Shown: positions 37,076 to 45,234 of the stretch, one piece after another | Numbering within the stretch: position 1 is the stretch's first letter | Layout: every line of letters starts with the position of its first letter | Assembly: GCA_006742785.1 (NCBI GenBank) | Contig: AP019755.1 | Location: 1,178,001-1,242,000 of the forward strand | Direction: 5' to 3' | Origin: Nitrosomonas stercoris | Lineage (GTDB): Bacteria; Pseudomonadota; Gammaproteobacteria; Burkholderiales; Nitrosomonadaceae | Length of the DNA stretch: 64,000 nt | Notes under the pieces: generated by a model | What the model was told of the DNA's origin: nothing | What the model saw: the letters and a program-made list of their open reading frames with translations, nothing else | Database searches by the model: none | Translations under genes and position numbers: made by a program

Positions 37076-38002
37076 TTAATCGTTATGCGTGCGTGCCTGG
37101 GTAATACGGCTGCCAGGAGGCACGCTGCGTGTTAACCAAACATTACCTCCAATAGTGGAGCCTTTGCCAATGGTGATACGCCCCAGAATAGTGGCACCTG
37201 CATAAATTACCACGTCATCTTCCACGATGGGATGGCGATCGATGCCTTTAACCAGTGAGCCATCTTCGTCCACCTGAAAGCTCTTGGCGCCGAGTGTCAC
37301 GGCCTGATATAGCCGTACATGGTTGCCAATAATCGTAGTTTCGCCAATGACAACACCGGTACCATGATCAATAAAAAAACTTTCGCCAATTTTTGCGCCG
37401 GGATGGATTTCAATACCAGTTTGTGAATGGGCGATTTCAGAAATCATACGAGCAATGAGCGGAGTACCTAATTGGTATAGTTCGTGCGCCATGCGGTGCC
37501 AAGTAATGGCAGCGACACCAGGATAGCATACCAGCACTTCATCAATACCACGGGCGGCAGGGTCACCTTCATAAGCAGCCAGCACATCGTTGTCTAGCAG
37601 GCGGCGGATGACAGGTAATTGCTTGGCGAATGCGCGTGTAATTTCAACCGCTTGAGCGTAGCTCTTTTGATCGAGTTTTTCAGTGCCAGCATTAAAGTGC
37701 AATTCATGCTGAATTTGTACCAGCAAAGCGCGTAAGGTTGAATTCAAGATATGGCCAACGTAATGATCAACCCCTTCTACTGCCAAGTCAGAGGGCCCAA
37801 GACGGTTGGGAAACAGTGCGGTGCGTAACCCTTCGATGATGCTAGCGAGTACTTTACGCGAGGGAAGCCGGGGCGGCCTGATATGACCTTGCCGATTAAT
37901 TAGTGCAGTAGTACGTACATCGCGTAATTCAGCCACAATGTCGTTGATTTGCAAATGAGTACTTTTTAACAGTAAATCACCTGCGCCATTAATATTGGTC
38001 AC
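37076..38002 (-). CDS. epsC: Serine O-acetyltransferase, EpsC/SrpH type
   Basis: A 308-residue acetyltransferase with an N-terminal helical domain and a C-terminal left-handed beta helix of hexapeptide repeats (TGIEIHPGAKIGESFFIDHGTGVVIGET, VTLGAKSFQ, HPIVEDDVVIYAGATILGRITIG). It acetylates serine for cysteine synthesis. The GTG at 38002 has GGGAGG four bases upstream and gives the normal N-terminus; the open frame continues to 38230 without family similarity. It is divergent from glk. Confidence 0.94.
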   Translation of the reverse strand: MTNINGAGDLLLKSTHLQINDIVAELRDVRTTALINRQGHIRPPRLPSRKVLASIIEGLRTALFPNRLGPSDLAVEGVDHYVGHILNSTLRALLVQIQHELHFNAGTEKLDQKSYAQAVEITRAFAKQLPVIRRLLDNDVLAAYEGDPAARGIDEVLVCYPGVAAITWHRMAHELYQLGTPLIARMISEIAHSQTGIEIHPGAKIGESFFIDHGTGVVIGETTIIGNHVRLYQAVTLGAKSFQVDEDGSLVKGIDRHPIVEDDVVIYAGATILGRITIGKGSTIGGNVWLTRSVPPGSRITQARTHND

Positions 38003-38286
38003 AATACCTCCCGGTTTATTATTATGAGTGTGTTGAAAAGTGAGCGATTGGGTAAAGCATAAAATCAGCTTGGCTGGTTGTATTTTATTGATTGGTTTGC
38101 TTTGTGCTATGTATTTATTGCCTGCTGTGCCTGTGTTAATTGTGCAGGCAACACGGGTGCACCATTGTACCCACCCAAGGTGATTTTTAGCTGATATTTC
38201 CAGTTTTTGGCGTAGTATCGTCACGATCACATATTTTAATGGAGCGATTATTCTCGGAGCTCGCTCAATCAGGAGGAAAAAAGTTG

Positions 38287-39270
38287 ATGGAACAAGCGTT
38301 GTTATATGGCGATATTGGTGGCACTAAAACTTTGTTGTGTTCCGCCGTGGTTAAAAATGGCGTGATTGAGCCGCGGCACGAGCTACGTTATGACAGCCGC
38401 CAATATGCTAGCTTTGATGCCATCCTAAAAGACTTTTTACAGCAATCCGGTTGTCAGCCATTTGCTATGTGTCTAGCAGTGGCAGGCCCGGTAGTTGATC
38501 AACAAGTGCATTTGACTAATTTACCGTGGGTGATGCGTGCAGATACATTGGCTCAGGAATTTGCTATCCCGGCAGTAAAAATCGTGAATGATTTTGAGGG
38601 GATGGCTGCCTCAATTGAAATTCTTCCGCCGGAAGATCTGGTTATGCTACAAGCAGGCAGTCCCTCCATAAATGCCATGCGAGTGGTATTGGGTGCAGGC
38701 ACTGGCATGGGAGTTGCCTGGTTGATTAAACAGGGACAACATTACACACCGTTGGCGACTGAGGCGGGTCATGTTGATTTTGCGCCGACGAGTGAGTTGC
38801 AAATTGAATTGCTACGGTATTTGATGAAAAAATATCAGCGCGTTTCAATTGAACGTCTGCTTTCCGGCCGCGGATTGACTCATATATTCAATTTTCTGCA
38901 GAGCACTGCAGCAACCAATGCGCATCAGCGATTAGGTATGCTAGAGGGCGATCAAGGAGCAACCATTACGCAGCTGACTTTTAAACAACAAGATCCACTT
39001 GCGCAACGGGCATTGGATATATTTGCTGAAATTTATGGTGCGTATGCTGGTGATCTGGCATTGGCTGGCTTGTGCCGAGGCGGAGTGTATCTGGCGGGAG
39101 GAATTGCACCGCGGATTGTTCAGGTGCTGCAGCAACCCGGGTTTACCCAATCTTTTGGTAATAAGGGGCGTTATAGCGAACTGGTACGTGAAATTCCGGT
39201 ATATGTGGTCATGAATGCAAAAGCTGGTTTGCTGGGTGCAGGCTTGTTGGCGCAGCGTATGTTGCACTAA
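38287..39270 (+). CDS. glk: Glucokinase (Glk/ROK-like ASKHA kinase)
   Basis: A 327-residue sugar kinase. LLYGDIGGTKTLLCS binds ATP phosphates, AVAGPVVDQQVHLTNLPWVM and KIVNDFEGMAASIE hold the sugar-binding Asn-Asp, VVLGAGTGMGVAWL is the second phosphate loop, and VYLAGGIAPRIV closes the adenosine site. These are proteobacterial Glk motifs; it makes glucose 6-phosphate. The ATG at 38287 has AGGAGG upstream; the frame is open from 38239. pgl, which acts two steps later in the oxidative pentose phosphate route, lies 2 kb downstream on the other strand. Confidence 0.95.
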   Translation: MEQALLYGDIGGTKTLLCSAVVKNGVIEPRHELRYDSRQYASFDAILKDFLQQSGCQPFAMCLAVAGPVVDQQVHLTNLPWVMRADTLAQEFAIPAVKIVNDFEGMAASIEILPPEDLVMLQAGSPSINAMRVVLGAGTGMGVAWLIKQGQHYTPLATEAGHVDFAPTSELQIELLRYLMKKYQRVSIERLLSGRGLTHIFNFLQSTAATNAHQRLGMLEGDQGATITQLTFKQQDPLAQRALDIFAEIYGAYAGDLALAGLCRGGVYLAGGIAPRIVQVLQQPGFTQSFGNKGRYSELVREIPVYVVMNAKAGLLGAGLLAQRMLH

Positions 39271-39875
39271 AATTTGACTTGAAACCAAACAACTGGAGAT
39301 AACGCACATGGGTGGATATGAGGCACTGGTTGCAACGTTGGCGTTAACTATGGGCAGTGCTTGGGCCAGTGGCATCAATTTGTACGCAGCCTTATTAGTG
39401 CTGGGTATTAGTGGCGCAACGGGCAACGTCACCTTGCCGCAGGAACTGGCGATATTGGAAAATCCGCTGGTGATTGGGGCGGCCGGCGTGATGTATTTTG
39501 TGCAGTTTTTTGCTGACAAAATACCAGGTATCGATAGCATTTCAGATGCCGCGCAGACATTTGTGCGCATACCAGCAGGTGCTATGTTGGCGGCGGGCGC
39601 GGTGGGAGATGTTTCGCCTGCGCTGGAAATTGCCGCAGGTATATTGGGTGGTGGAACAGCTGCAACCAGCCATGCCACCAAAACGGGAACACGCCTGGCA
39701 ATTAACACCTCGCCAGAACCTGTCAGCAACTGGACTGCTTCCGTCAGTGAAGACGTAATGGTGTTTGGCGGTTTATGGGCAGCCCTGAATCACCCGATCC
39801 TGTTCTTAGTCTTGTTTATTATCTTTATTGGCTTAGAACCTGTTCAAAATCTTTTTTTTGGTAGATACTCTCTGG

Positions 39876-40253
39876 ATGAGAAAATACTATCCTAGCGACA
39901 TTAGTCGAGAACAATTTGAGCAGGTTCGCCTGTTGTTGGAGGGTGCGAGGAAGAAGACACGTCCGCGCACCGTGGATCTGTACGAGGTGTTTTGTGCGGT
40001 GCTATATTTGCTCAAGAGTGGCTGCCAGTGGCGTCTGTTGCCGGACAGTTTTCCGAAGTGGCGCACAGTGCACTCGTACTGGGCCATCTGGAGTGAGCCA
40101 GATGCGGAGGGAGTGAGCCTGCTGGAGCGGGCGTTAAAAAAAATCCGTTGGCGCGGTTCGTACCAGACAGGGGCGCAGCGCTTGCAGCACGTTCTTGATC
40201 GTGGACGCGCAGAGCGTGAAAAACACGGACACGGCGGGCCAGAAGGGTTATGA
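39876..40253 (+). CDS. IS427-like transposase, N-terminal frame (orfA)
   Basis: A 125-residue frame from ATG 39876 (MRKYYPSDISREQFEQ) with VDLYEVFCAVLYLLKSGCQWRLLP and PKWRTVHSYWAIW. It overlaps the catalytic frame by 59 bases in the +1 relation, as in copy A. The overlap is the presumed frameshift window. The open frame extends upstream to 39858 but that is element-end sequence. Confidence 0.9.
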   Translation: MRKYYPSDISREQFEQVRLLLEGARKKTRPRTVDLYEVFCAVLYLLKSGCQWRLLPDSFPKWRTVHSYWAIWSEPDAEGVSLLERALKKIRWRGSYQTGAQRLQHVLDRGRAEREKHGHGGPEGL

Positions 40254-40671
40254 CGCTGGCAAGAAGATCTCTGGTATCAAGCGTCACATCGCAGTTGATA
40301 CCCAGGGCTTGCCGCATGCCATTGCGGTGACGACGGCAGAAGTGACTGACCGCAAAGGGGCGTTGCAAGCCCTGGAGCACTGCAGACCAAGCTTGGGAAA
40401 AGTACAAAGTCTGCTGTGCGATAGCGGCTATACCGGAGAACCATTTGCTGAAGGCGTGCGAGAAATTCTAGGAAAACTGGTTACGGTGCAGATTGCCAAG
40501 CGCAGTGAATTGCATACCTTCGCCGTTATCCCCAAGCGTTGGGTGGTGGAGCGCAGCTTTGCCTGGCTGGAGAAGAATCGACGGTTGTGGAAAAACTGCG
40601 AGCGTAAACTCAATACCAGCTTGCAATTCATTCAGCTGGCATTCCTGGCTCTTTTGCTTAAAAGATTTTGA
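40195..40671 (+). CDS. IS427-like transposase, catalytic frame (orfB)
   Basis: A 158-residue frame with the DDE core: VDAQSVKNTD, HIAVDTQGLPHAI, SLLCDSGYTGEPF, RWVVERSFAWLEKNRRL. Same length as in copy A, with no internal stops. Expected to be made as a frameshift fusion with orfA. Intact catalytic motifs and perfect-looking ends suggest that the element may still move. Confidence 0.9.
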   Translation: MIVDAQSVKNTDTAGQKGYDAGKKISGIKRHIAVDTQGLPHAIAVTTAEVTDRKGALQALEHCRPSLGKVQSLLCDSGYTGEPFAEGVREILGKLVTVQIAKRSELHTFAVIPKRWVVERSFAWLEKNRRLWKNCERKLNTSLQFIQLAFLALLLKRF

Positions 40672-40878
40672 ACAGGCTCTTAGCAATCTGGTTGCTACCA
40701 AAATTATGGAGATTAATTAAAGGATTGCTGGTGAAAACCGGCCAGTTTTTGAGAATAGTGCGCTCCGAGCCTTCTGTTGCTATTTCAGCATCTACTACGG
40801 AAAGTGATGCTGATCAAGAATAAAAATGGTTAACTTGCAGTGTGATTTGCAAGGAAGTTGTTTATGTGGTGACAGAAG

Positions 40879-41241
40879 TCAATTTCCCGTATCCGTGATT
40901 TCACCCCGAAAAATAAAATACGCTGCACCTAGGATACATAAACCTGCCCAAAGATAGTCGAGTTTAAGTGGCTCTTTCATGTAGAACAGGCTAAAGGGCA
41001 CAAACACAGACAGCGTGATAATTTCTTGCAGAATTTTGAGTTGGCCAAGCGACAATACGTTGAAGCCAATTCTGTTTGCTGGCACCTGTACCATATATTC
41101 AAAGAAGGCAATTCCCCAGCTTATGAGTGCTGCTAATATCCATGGTTTGGAACTCAAGTCTCGCAAATGCGCGTACCAAGCAAATGTCATAAACACATTG
41201 CTGATCAATAACAACCCAATGGTGATTCCAATTTCGCGCAT
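40879..41241 (-). CDS. DUF486 family membrane protein
   Basis: A 120-residue protein with four hydrophobic helices and the DUF486 marks NVFMTFAWYAHLR, SWGIAFFEYMVQVPANRIG, LKILQEIITLSVFVPFSLFYMKEPL and GAAYFIFRG. The fold resembles drug/metabolite transporters; no substrate is known. The ATG at 41241 removes the overlap with pgl and gives the family's normal start; the frame is open to 41283. It is the last gene of the minus-strand sugar operon region. Confidence 0.87.
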   Translation of the reverse strand: MREIGITIGLLLISNVFMTFAWYAHLRDLSSKPWILAALISWGIAFFEYMVQVPANRIGFNVLSLGQLKILQEIITLSVFVPFSLFYMKEPLKLDYLWAGLCILGAAYFIFRGEITDTGN

Positions 41242-41260
41242 AGTGAAACTTAATCGTTTG

Positions 41261-41947
41261 CTAATCCGTTTCAAATAATTCAATCGATTTGGATTGCATC
41301 AATCGAACAAAGGGGATAGCTGGATCAGGTGCTTGGATCAGCTGATCAACCAATCGTCTTTTCTCCTGGCCTGTTATCACCACGATGATGCGTTGGCTGT
41401 TGAGCAGTGTTGGTAGGCTCAGGCTAATGCGTGGCGAAGGAGCAGCAGGTGGGGTGGCAGCTTGGCAGAGGTTGGTTGAGGTGGTGTCGATAGTCATACC
41501 GGGAAATAAGGAGGCAATGTGACCATCGGCTCCCATCCCAAGAATAACTAAGCTGAGTGGTAGCGGTAAGGCAGATAGCTGAGTGTTGAGTTCAGCGATT
41601 GCTTCATCTGGCTGAGCATGTTTGGTTTTGAGTGGGATGAAGCGCGGGGCAGGTTGCAGGTGTTGCAAGAAGTATTCACGTACCAATCGTGCATTGGATT
41701 GATCGCTGGTTGGCTCTACCCAGCGTTCATCACTGAGGGTAACAAACAGCTGTTGCCAAGGGAGTGCCATTTTTGCTAACTGGGGTAGATAGACGGTGGG
41801 AGTGCGTCCACCGGGTATGACCAAACTGGCATGACCATGTTGTTCTATGGTGTCACGCAGAGTGGCAGCAACAGATTGTGCCAGTTCGGCAGATAATGAG
41901 GCTAGATCCTTGAAAGGATGACGTTTTATCAAGTAGTCAGTGGACAT
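41261..41947 (-). CDS. pgl: 6-phosphogluconolactonase
   Basis: A 228-residue lactonase of the DevB/SOL type. HASLVIPGGRTPTVYLPQL, LFVTLSDERWVEPTSDQSNARLVREYF and SLVILGMGADGHIASLFPG are diagnostic. It hydrolyses 6-phosphogluconolactone in the oxidative pentose phosphate pathway. It overlaps the upstream HAD gene by 19 bp, so it is co-transcribed with the sugar-nucleotide genes; glk is nearby on the other strand. Confidence 0.95.
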   Translation of the reverse strand: MSTDYLIKRHPFKDLASLSAELAQSVAATLRDTIEQHGHASLVIPGGRTPTVYLPQLAKMALPWQQLFVTLSDERWVEPTSDQSNARLVREYFLQHLQPAPRFIPLKTKHAQPDEAIAELNTQLSALPLPLSLVILGMGADGHIASLFPGMTIDTTSTNLCQAATPPAAPSPRISLSLPTLLNSQRIIVVITGQEKRRLVDQLIQAPDPAIPFVRLMQSKSIELFETD

Positions 41948-42585
41948 AGGTCAGCAACAATTTCAACAGATTCGGGAAAAGGATTGTCGTCGCCCGGGCG
42001 AACGCGCCCGAGAAACACAACATTGTTTTGGTGCGCACTTTCGTAATCAGCCATGGCATCACCAATCATGAGTACCCGTTGTGGATCAAGCGCATGAGTG
42101 GAGAGAATATCGGCCACCAGTTCCTCTTTCAAGCGCGGAGAGCCATGTACTGACGTGAAGTAGCGTGTCAAATTGCGGCGTTCAACAATAGTGTGCAGTT
42201 CGTTTTCCGGGGTGCCAGAAGCAACAAACAGTGGGATTTGGTTGACCATTTTATCCAGTAAAGCTTCCACGCCTGCCACAGATTGACTGGCAATGACAGC
42301 TTGCATGACTAATTCAGAAAATTGCTGAGCAAGTGCTTGTTCTTCTGCTTGAGTGAGCGGTGGGCCATTGAGCAAGTTTTCCTGGTAATAATGGAATTTC
42401 AGGTAGCGCGACATGCCGCCATTGGCGCGGTGATAGTCAACTACTGCAGTAGTCACTGCTTCGCCATGATGACGATATAAGTCAGCAAAGGCTTGGGTTT
42501 TGATGTCGCCCGATTCGACGATGACACCGTCAAAATCGAAGATGATGGCGTGCCAGTAATCCAATGGACGGCTGGTAATATTCAT
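41929..42585 (-). CDS. HAD-superfamily hydrolase (phosphatase)
   Basis: A 218-residue HAD phosphatase. Motif I is IIFDFDGVIVES, motif II lies in LFVASGTPENEL, the motif III Lys is in SPRLKEELVADIL, and motif IV is RVLMIGDAMADYESA. The helical cap (residues ~25-100) marks subclass I. Within this operon it may remove the phosphate from a phosphorylated sugar acid before CMP activation, as KdsC does in the Kdo pathway (inference). Three bases separate it from the epimerase gene. Confidence 0.88.
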   Translation of the reverse strand: MNITSRPLDYWHAIIFDFDGVIVESGDIKTQAFADLYRHHGEAVTTAVVDYHRANGGMSRYLKFHYYQENLLNGPPLTQAEEQALAQQFSELVMQAVIASQSVAGVEALLDKMVNQIPLFVASGTPENELHTIVERRNLTRYFTSVHGSPRLKEELVADILSTHALDPQRVLMIGDAMADYESAHQNNVVFLGRVRPGDDNPFPESVEIVADLCPLTT

Positions 42586-42588
42586 ATG

Positions 42589-43530
42589 CTATTTCTGCTT
42601 ATCTGTGGCAGATGCTGGGGAAGTTTCTGCTGTGTCGGTAAGTTGTTGGTGAATTTCCTGCATACAATCCAGCAAGCCTTGCCCGAGATCCACATGCTCA
42701 TTTGATACTAGTTTACGTCCCACACGTGGCTGAAATGCGTAGGGGGTAATTTGGTAATGGTGTCCTGGTTTATCTGCATCAAAATGTAAGGCGACTTCCC
42801 ATGGCATCATTTCCGAGATCATGGTCATGATGTCACGGATACGTAGCTTTTCCTGGCCGGTCAAAATCAGGTGACGATTGGCAAATTCCGGCGCAAGTAT
42901 TTGTACACTCATGCGTGCCGCATCTTCAACGTGGATGTATTCACGGATGGCTTCACCGCTGCCATGATAGGTAATGGAGTGGTCGTGCAGGGCTTCGTGC
43001 AGCATGCGATAGATGCTGTTGTGTTGATCCGAGCGGCGGCCATAGAGTGAGCCGTAGCGCAAAATGGTGTATTCCAGCCCATAGCGTTCGTGGTAGGTTT
43101 CAGTAAAGCGTTCTGCTGCTTGTTTGCTGGCGCGGTAGAAAGAGCCGGATTCGGAATAGACGTAGATGCTGCTGGCAAAAATGAAACGACGCACATTGGC
43201 CAGGCGTGCAGCTTCCAGTGCATGGATGTTGCCGATAACGTTGAGGTTGGCAGTAGCCAGTGGCTTGTTGGTGGCTTCATCGATATCGGCGATGGCGGCA
43301 AAGTTGTAGACGATCGTTGCTCCTTGCAGGGCACTGGATACCTGATTGATATCCATCAGATCACCAATGATCATTTCTTGCTCCGGGCGCTGGAACGAGG
43401 AGGGGCGCCGGTCAAACAGGCGTACCTGATACCCTGCATTGGACAGTGCATCAGCAACATGGCTACCCAAAAATCCGCCAGCACCGAGTACAACTGCAGT
43501 CTGGCCTGGTTGAATGGTGTGGTTATTCAT
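42589..43530 (-). CDS. NAD-dependent epimerase/dehydratase (extended SDR)
   Basis: A 313-residue extended short-chain dehydrogenase. The Rossmann motif is AVVLGAGGFLGSHVADAL; DLMD, FNFAAIADI and the catalytic pair (S in FIFASSIYVYSES and Y-x-x-x-K in YRASKQAAE) are present. It probably acts on a nucleotide-linked or free sugar in the surface-polysaccharide pathway encoded by its neighbours. It overlaps the dehydrogenase gene by 8 bp. Specific substrate unknown. Confidence 0.9.
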   Translation of the reverse strand: MNNHTIQPGQTAVVLGAGGFLGSHVADALSNAGYQVRLFDRRPSSFQRPEQEMIIGDLMDINQVSSALQGATIVYNFAAIADIDEATNKPLATANLNVIGNIHALEAARLANVRRFIFASSIYVYSESGSFYRASKQAAERFTETYHERYGLEYTILRYGSLYGRRSDQHNSIYRMLHEALHDHSITYHGSGEAIREYIHVEDAARMSVQILAPEFANRHLILTGQEKLRIRDIMTMISEMMPWEVALHFDADKPGHHYQITPYAFQPRVGRKLVSNEHVDLGQGLLDCMQEIHQQLTDTAETSPASATDKQK

Positions 43531-44458
43531 GAATTAATCCTGCTGCCACCATATCTTGCCACAGGTTTTCAGCGGCTTCAATCTCCATTCGCTGGCGTGT
43601 TTCTCGTGCTAATGAGCCAATGTGGGAAGTCAGTATCGCTTGTTTGCATTCGCGTAAGGGACCTTGGTAGGGTTCTTGCTCAAAGCTATCGAGCGCAGCT
43701 GCTTCAATATGGCCTGAGTTAAGTGCTGTACAGAGTGCAGCTTCATCAACCAATCCGCCGCGGGCAGCATTGATAAAGATAGTGCCTGGTTGCATGCGAG
43801 CGATAGCAGTTGCATCAATTAAATGGTGCACATCAGATGAGTAGGGTAGATGCAGTGTTACGATGTCTGCTTGTTCAAGCAGCGAGTTGAGTGATACGAG
43901 TTCAACATCCTCTGGATTTTGCTGCAGATGTGGATCGTGTGCGACAACTTTGGCGCCAAATGCCTGGCATAGTTTGGCGACGCGTTTGCCGATCTGTCCC
44001 AAACCAACGATGCCGACGGTGCGAGCTGCCAGCAAACGTCCTTGTGTGCGTGGCCATTCGCCTGCACGTACGGAGCGATCGGTATGGTGAATCTGGCGCA
44101 GACTGTCTAACATCAAACCCATTGTGAGTTCTGCCACTGCTTGTGCGGGTGCCTCGGGCGTGTTGGAGACTCTAATATTTCTTTGTTGAGCAGCTTGCAG
44201 ATCAACACTATCCATGCCAGTACCGCAGCGAGCGATGACTTTTAGCGCTTTAGCAGTTGTTAATACGCGCTGGGTCAGTGGTTCAACACCGGCTAGCAGC
44301 GCGATAGTATCGGCGCCGAGTAGCTCAATAATTTCCTCTTCAGTGAGGCGACGATGGTGAGGATTACCGGTAACGGTGAAACCTTGTGCACGCAGGCGTT
44401 GTATGGCGGGGTTATGGTCAAAATCGAACGAGGAAGTGGAAACGACAATCTTGCTCAT
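43523..44458 (-). CDS. D-2-hydroxyacid dehydrogenase (phosphoglycerate dehydrogenase-like)
   Basis: A 311-residue NAD-dependent dehydrogenase. ARCGTGMDSVDLQAAQ, RTVGIVGLGQIGKRVAKLCQAFG, the catalytic Arg in FINAARGGLVDEAAL, the Glu in DSFEQEP and the His in ILTSHIGSL are the family residues. It lacks the C-terminal ACT domain of SerA. Start at ATG 44458 overlaps the aldolase stop as ATGA. In this operon it might interconvert a 2-oxo and 2-hydroxy sugar acid; substrate not known. Confidence 0.9.
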   Translation of the reverse strand: MSKIVVSTSSFDFDHNPAIQRLRAQGFTVTGNPHHRRLTEEEIIELLGADTIALLAGVEPLTQRVLTTAKALKVIARCGTGMDSVDLQAAQQRNIRVSNTPEAPAQAVAELTMGLMLDSLRQIHHTDRSVRAGEWPRTQGRLLAARTVGIVGLGQIGKRVAKLCQAFGAKVVAHDPHLQQNPEDVELVSLNSLLEQADIVTLHLPYSSDVHHLIDATAIARMQPGTIFINAARGGLVDEAALCTALNSGHIEAAALDSFEQEPYQGPLRECKQAILTSHIGSLARETRQRMEIEAAENLWQDMVAAGLIHE

Positions 44459-45216
44459 AATGATGTTCTGATTTGATTTAAATGAGTACGACACAGAGAG
44501 TCCAGCATACGGATATCCAAGCTGTATCCCAGGAATGAGAATCCTTGCTTGATGCGTTGTTGCAGTGCAATAGCATCAGGTTCAACCACATGAATGCCAC
44601 CTGCTTTGTGATGGCGGATACCCGCTTGTAACACTTGTTGAATGGCGGTTTGTACATCTGGATGATCCAGTTCCCCTGGTCGATCCATTGAACCAGATAA
44701 ATCGTAGGGGCCAATGATGTACGCGTCGATGCCTGGGGTAGCAAGTATGGCGTCGATATTTTCAATAGCTTGAATGTGTTCAATCATGGCGATGACAACG
44801 GCGTTATCGCGTAGCCATTGTCGATATTCCTGAAAACTTGCACCATAACCTTGCGCACGTGCTAACCCTACTCCGCGTGTGCCTTCAGGAGGGTAATACA
44901 CCGCAGCAACGGCAGCATGTGCGTCTTCAGCTGTTTTGATCATCGGCACCATGATGCCGGTAGCGCCAGCATCCATTACTCGTTTGATTTGTTCAGAATC
45001 GTTGGCAGTTAAGCGCACGATGGCAGGACATTGCTGGCCATCCAATACTTGAATGAGGGCTTGGACTTCGTTTAATTCTAATACGCTGTGTTCAGTATCT
45101 AGCACTAGCCAATCGAAACCGGCTTTAGCCATGATTTCGGCAATTGAGGGGTGCCCCAGCGTGATCCACGAACCAATGGTTAGTGCTTGCTGAGCGAGAC
45201 GAGCTTTCAAGGACAT
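44455..45216 (-). CDS. HpcH/HpaI-family aldolase
   Basis: A 253-residue class II pyruvate aldolase. GSWITLGHPSIAEIMAKAGFDWLVLDTEH, the catalytic base region (VLDTEHS), PAIVRLTANDSEQIKRVMDAGATGIMVPMI, PPEGTRGVGLARAQGYG, the metal Glu in VIAMIEHIQAIENID and GPYDLSGSMDRPGELDHP (metal Asp) are present. Relatives reversibly join pyruvate to an aldehyde, giving 4-hydroxy-2-oxo acids such as 2-keto-3-deoxyrhamnonate. Placed directly after a KdsB-like gene, it could provide the 3-deoxy-2-ulosonate that is then CMP-activated (inference). Confidence 0.92.
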   Translation of the reverse strand: MSLKARLAQQALTIGSWITLGHPSIAEIMAKAGFDWLVLDTEHSVLELNEVQALIQVLDGQQCPAIVRLTANDSEQIKRVMDAGATGIMVPMIKTAEDAHAAVAAVYYPPEGTRGVGLARAQGYGASFQEYRQWLRDNAVVIAMIEHIQAIENIDAILATPGIDAYIIGPYDLSGSMDRPGELDHPDVQTAIQQVLQAGIRHHKAGGIHVVEPDAIALQQRIKQGFSFLGYSLDIRMLDSLCRTHLNQIRTSL

Positions 45217-45234
45217 AACTATTCCTGTCAGTTT

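Larger units (their letters stand above)
39836..40679 (+). mobile_element. IS5-family (IS427 group-like) insertion sequence, copy B
   Basis: An 844-bp element with ends GAACCTGTTCAAAATCTTTT (left) and GAGCCTGTTCAAAATCTTTT (right, reversed), one mismatch in 20. The target duplication is TTA (39833-39835 and 40680-40682). It is clearly related to copy A (20897-21745), with the same two-frame layout, but differs at many positions, so it is a different element of the same group rather than a recent copy. It interrupts the DUF4126 gene. Confidence 0.94.
39308..40823 (+). pseudogene. DUF4126 membrane protein gene interrupted by an IS427-like element
   Basis: The 5' part (39308-39835, 176 codons) begins MGGYEALVATLALTMGSAWASG and has the DUF4126 pattern (INLYAALLVLGI, DKIPGIDSISDAAQTFVRIP, GGGTAATSHATKTGTRLA, NTSPEPVSNW). 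At codon 176 (TTA) the insertion element starts. Beyond it, the duplicated TTA at 40680-40682 continues in the same frame: AIWLLPKLWRLIKGLLVKTG and on to a stop at 40821-40823. Removing the element and one TTA gives one 222-residue frame. The current message would read into the element and end at 39895 with 19 foreign residues. It follows glk by 37 bp. Confidence 0.93.

Noticed and set aside
38003-38230. N-terminal extension of epsC
   Set aside because: The frame is open, but GGGAGG four bases before GTG 38002 and the family length mark the true start; the extension has no similarity to acetyltransferases.
42909-43722. Overlapping frames on both strands within the epimerase and dehydrogenase genes
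   Set aside because: Shadows of well-supported genes in other frames.
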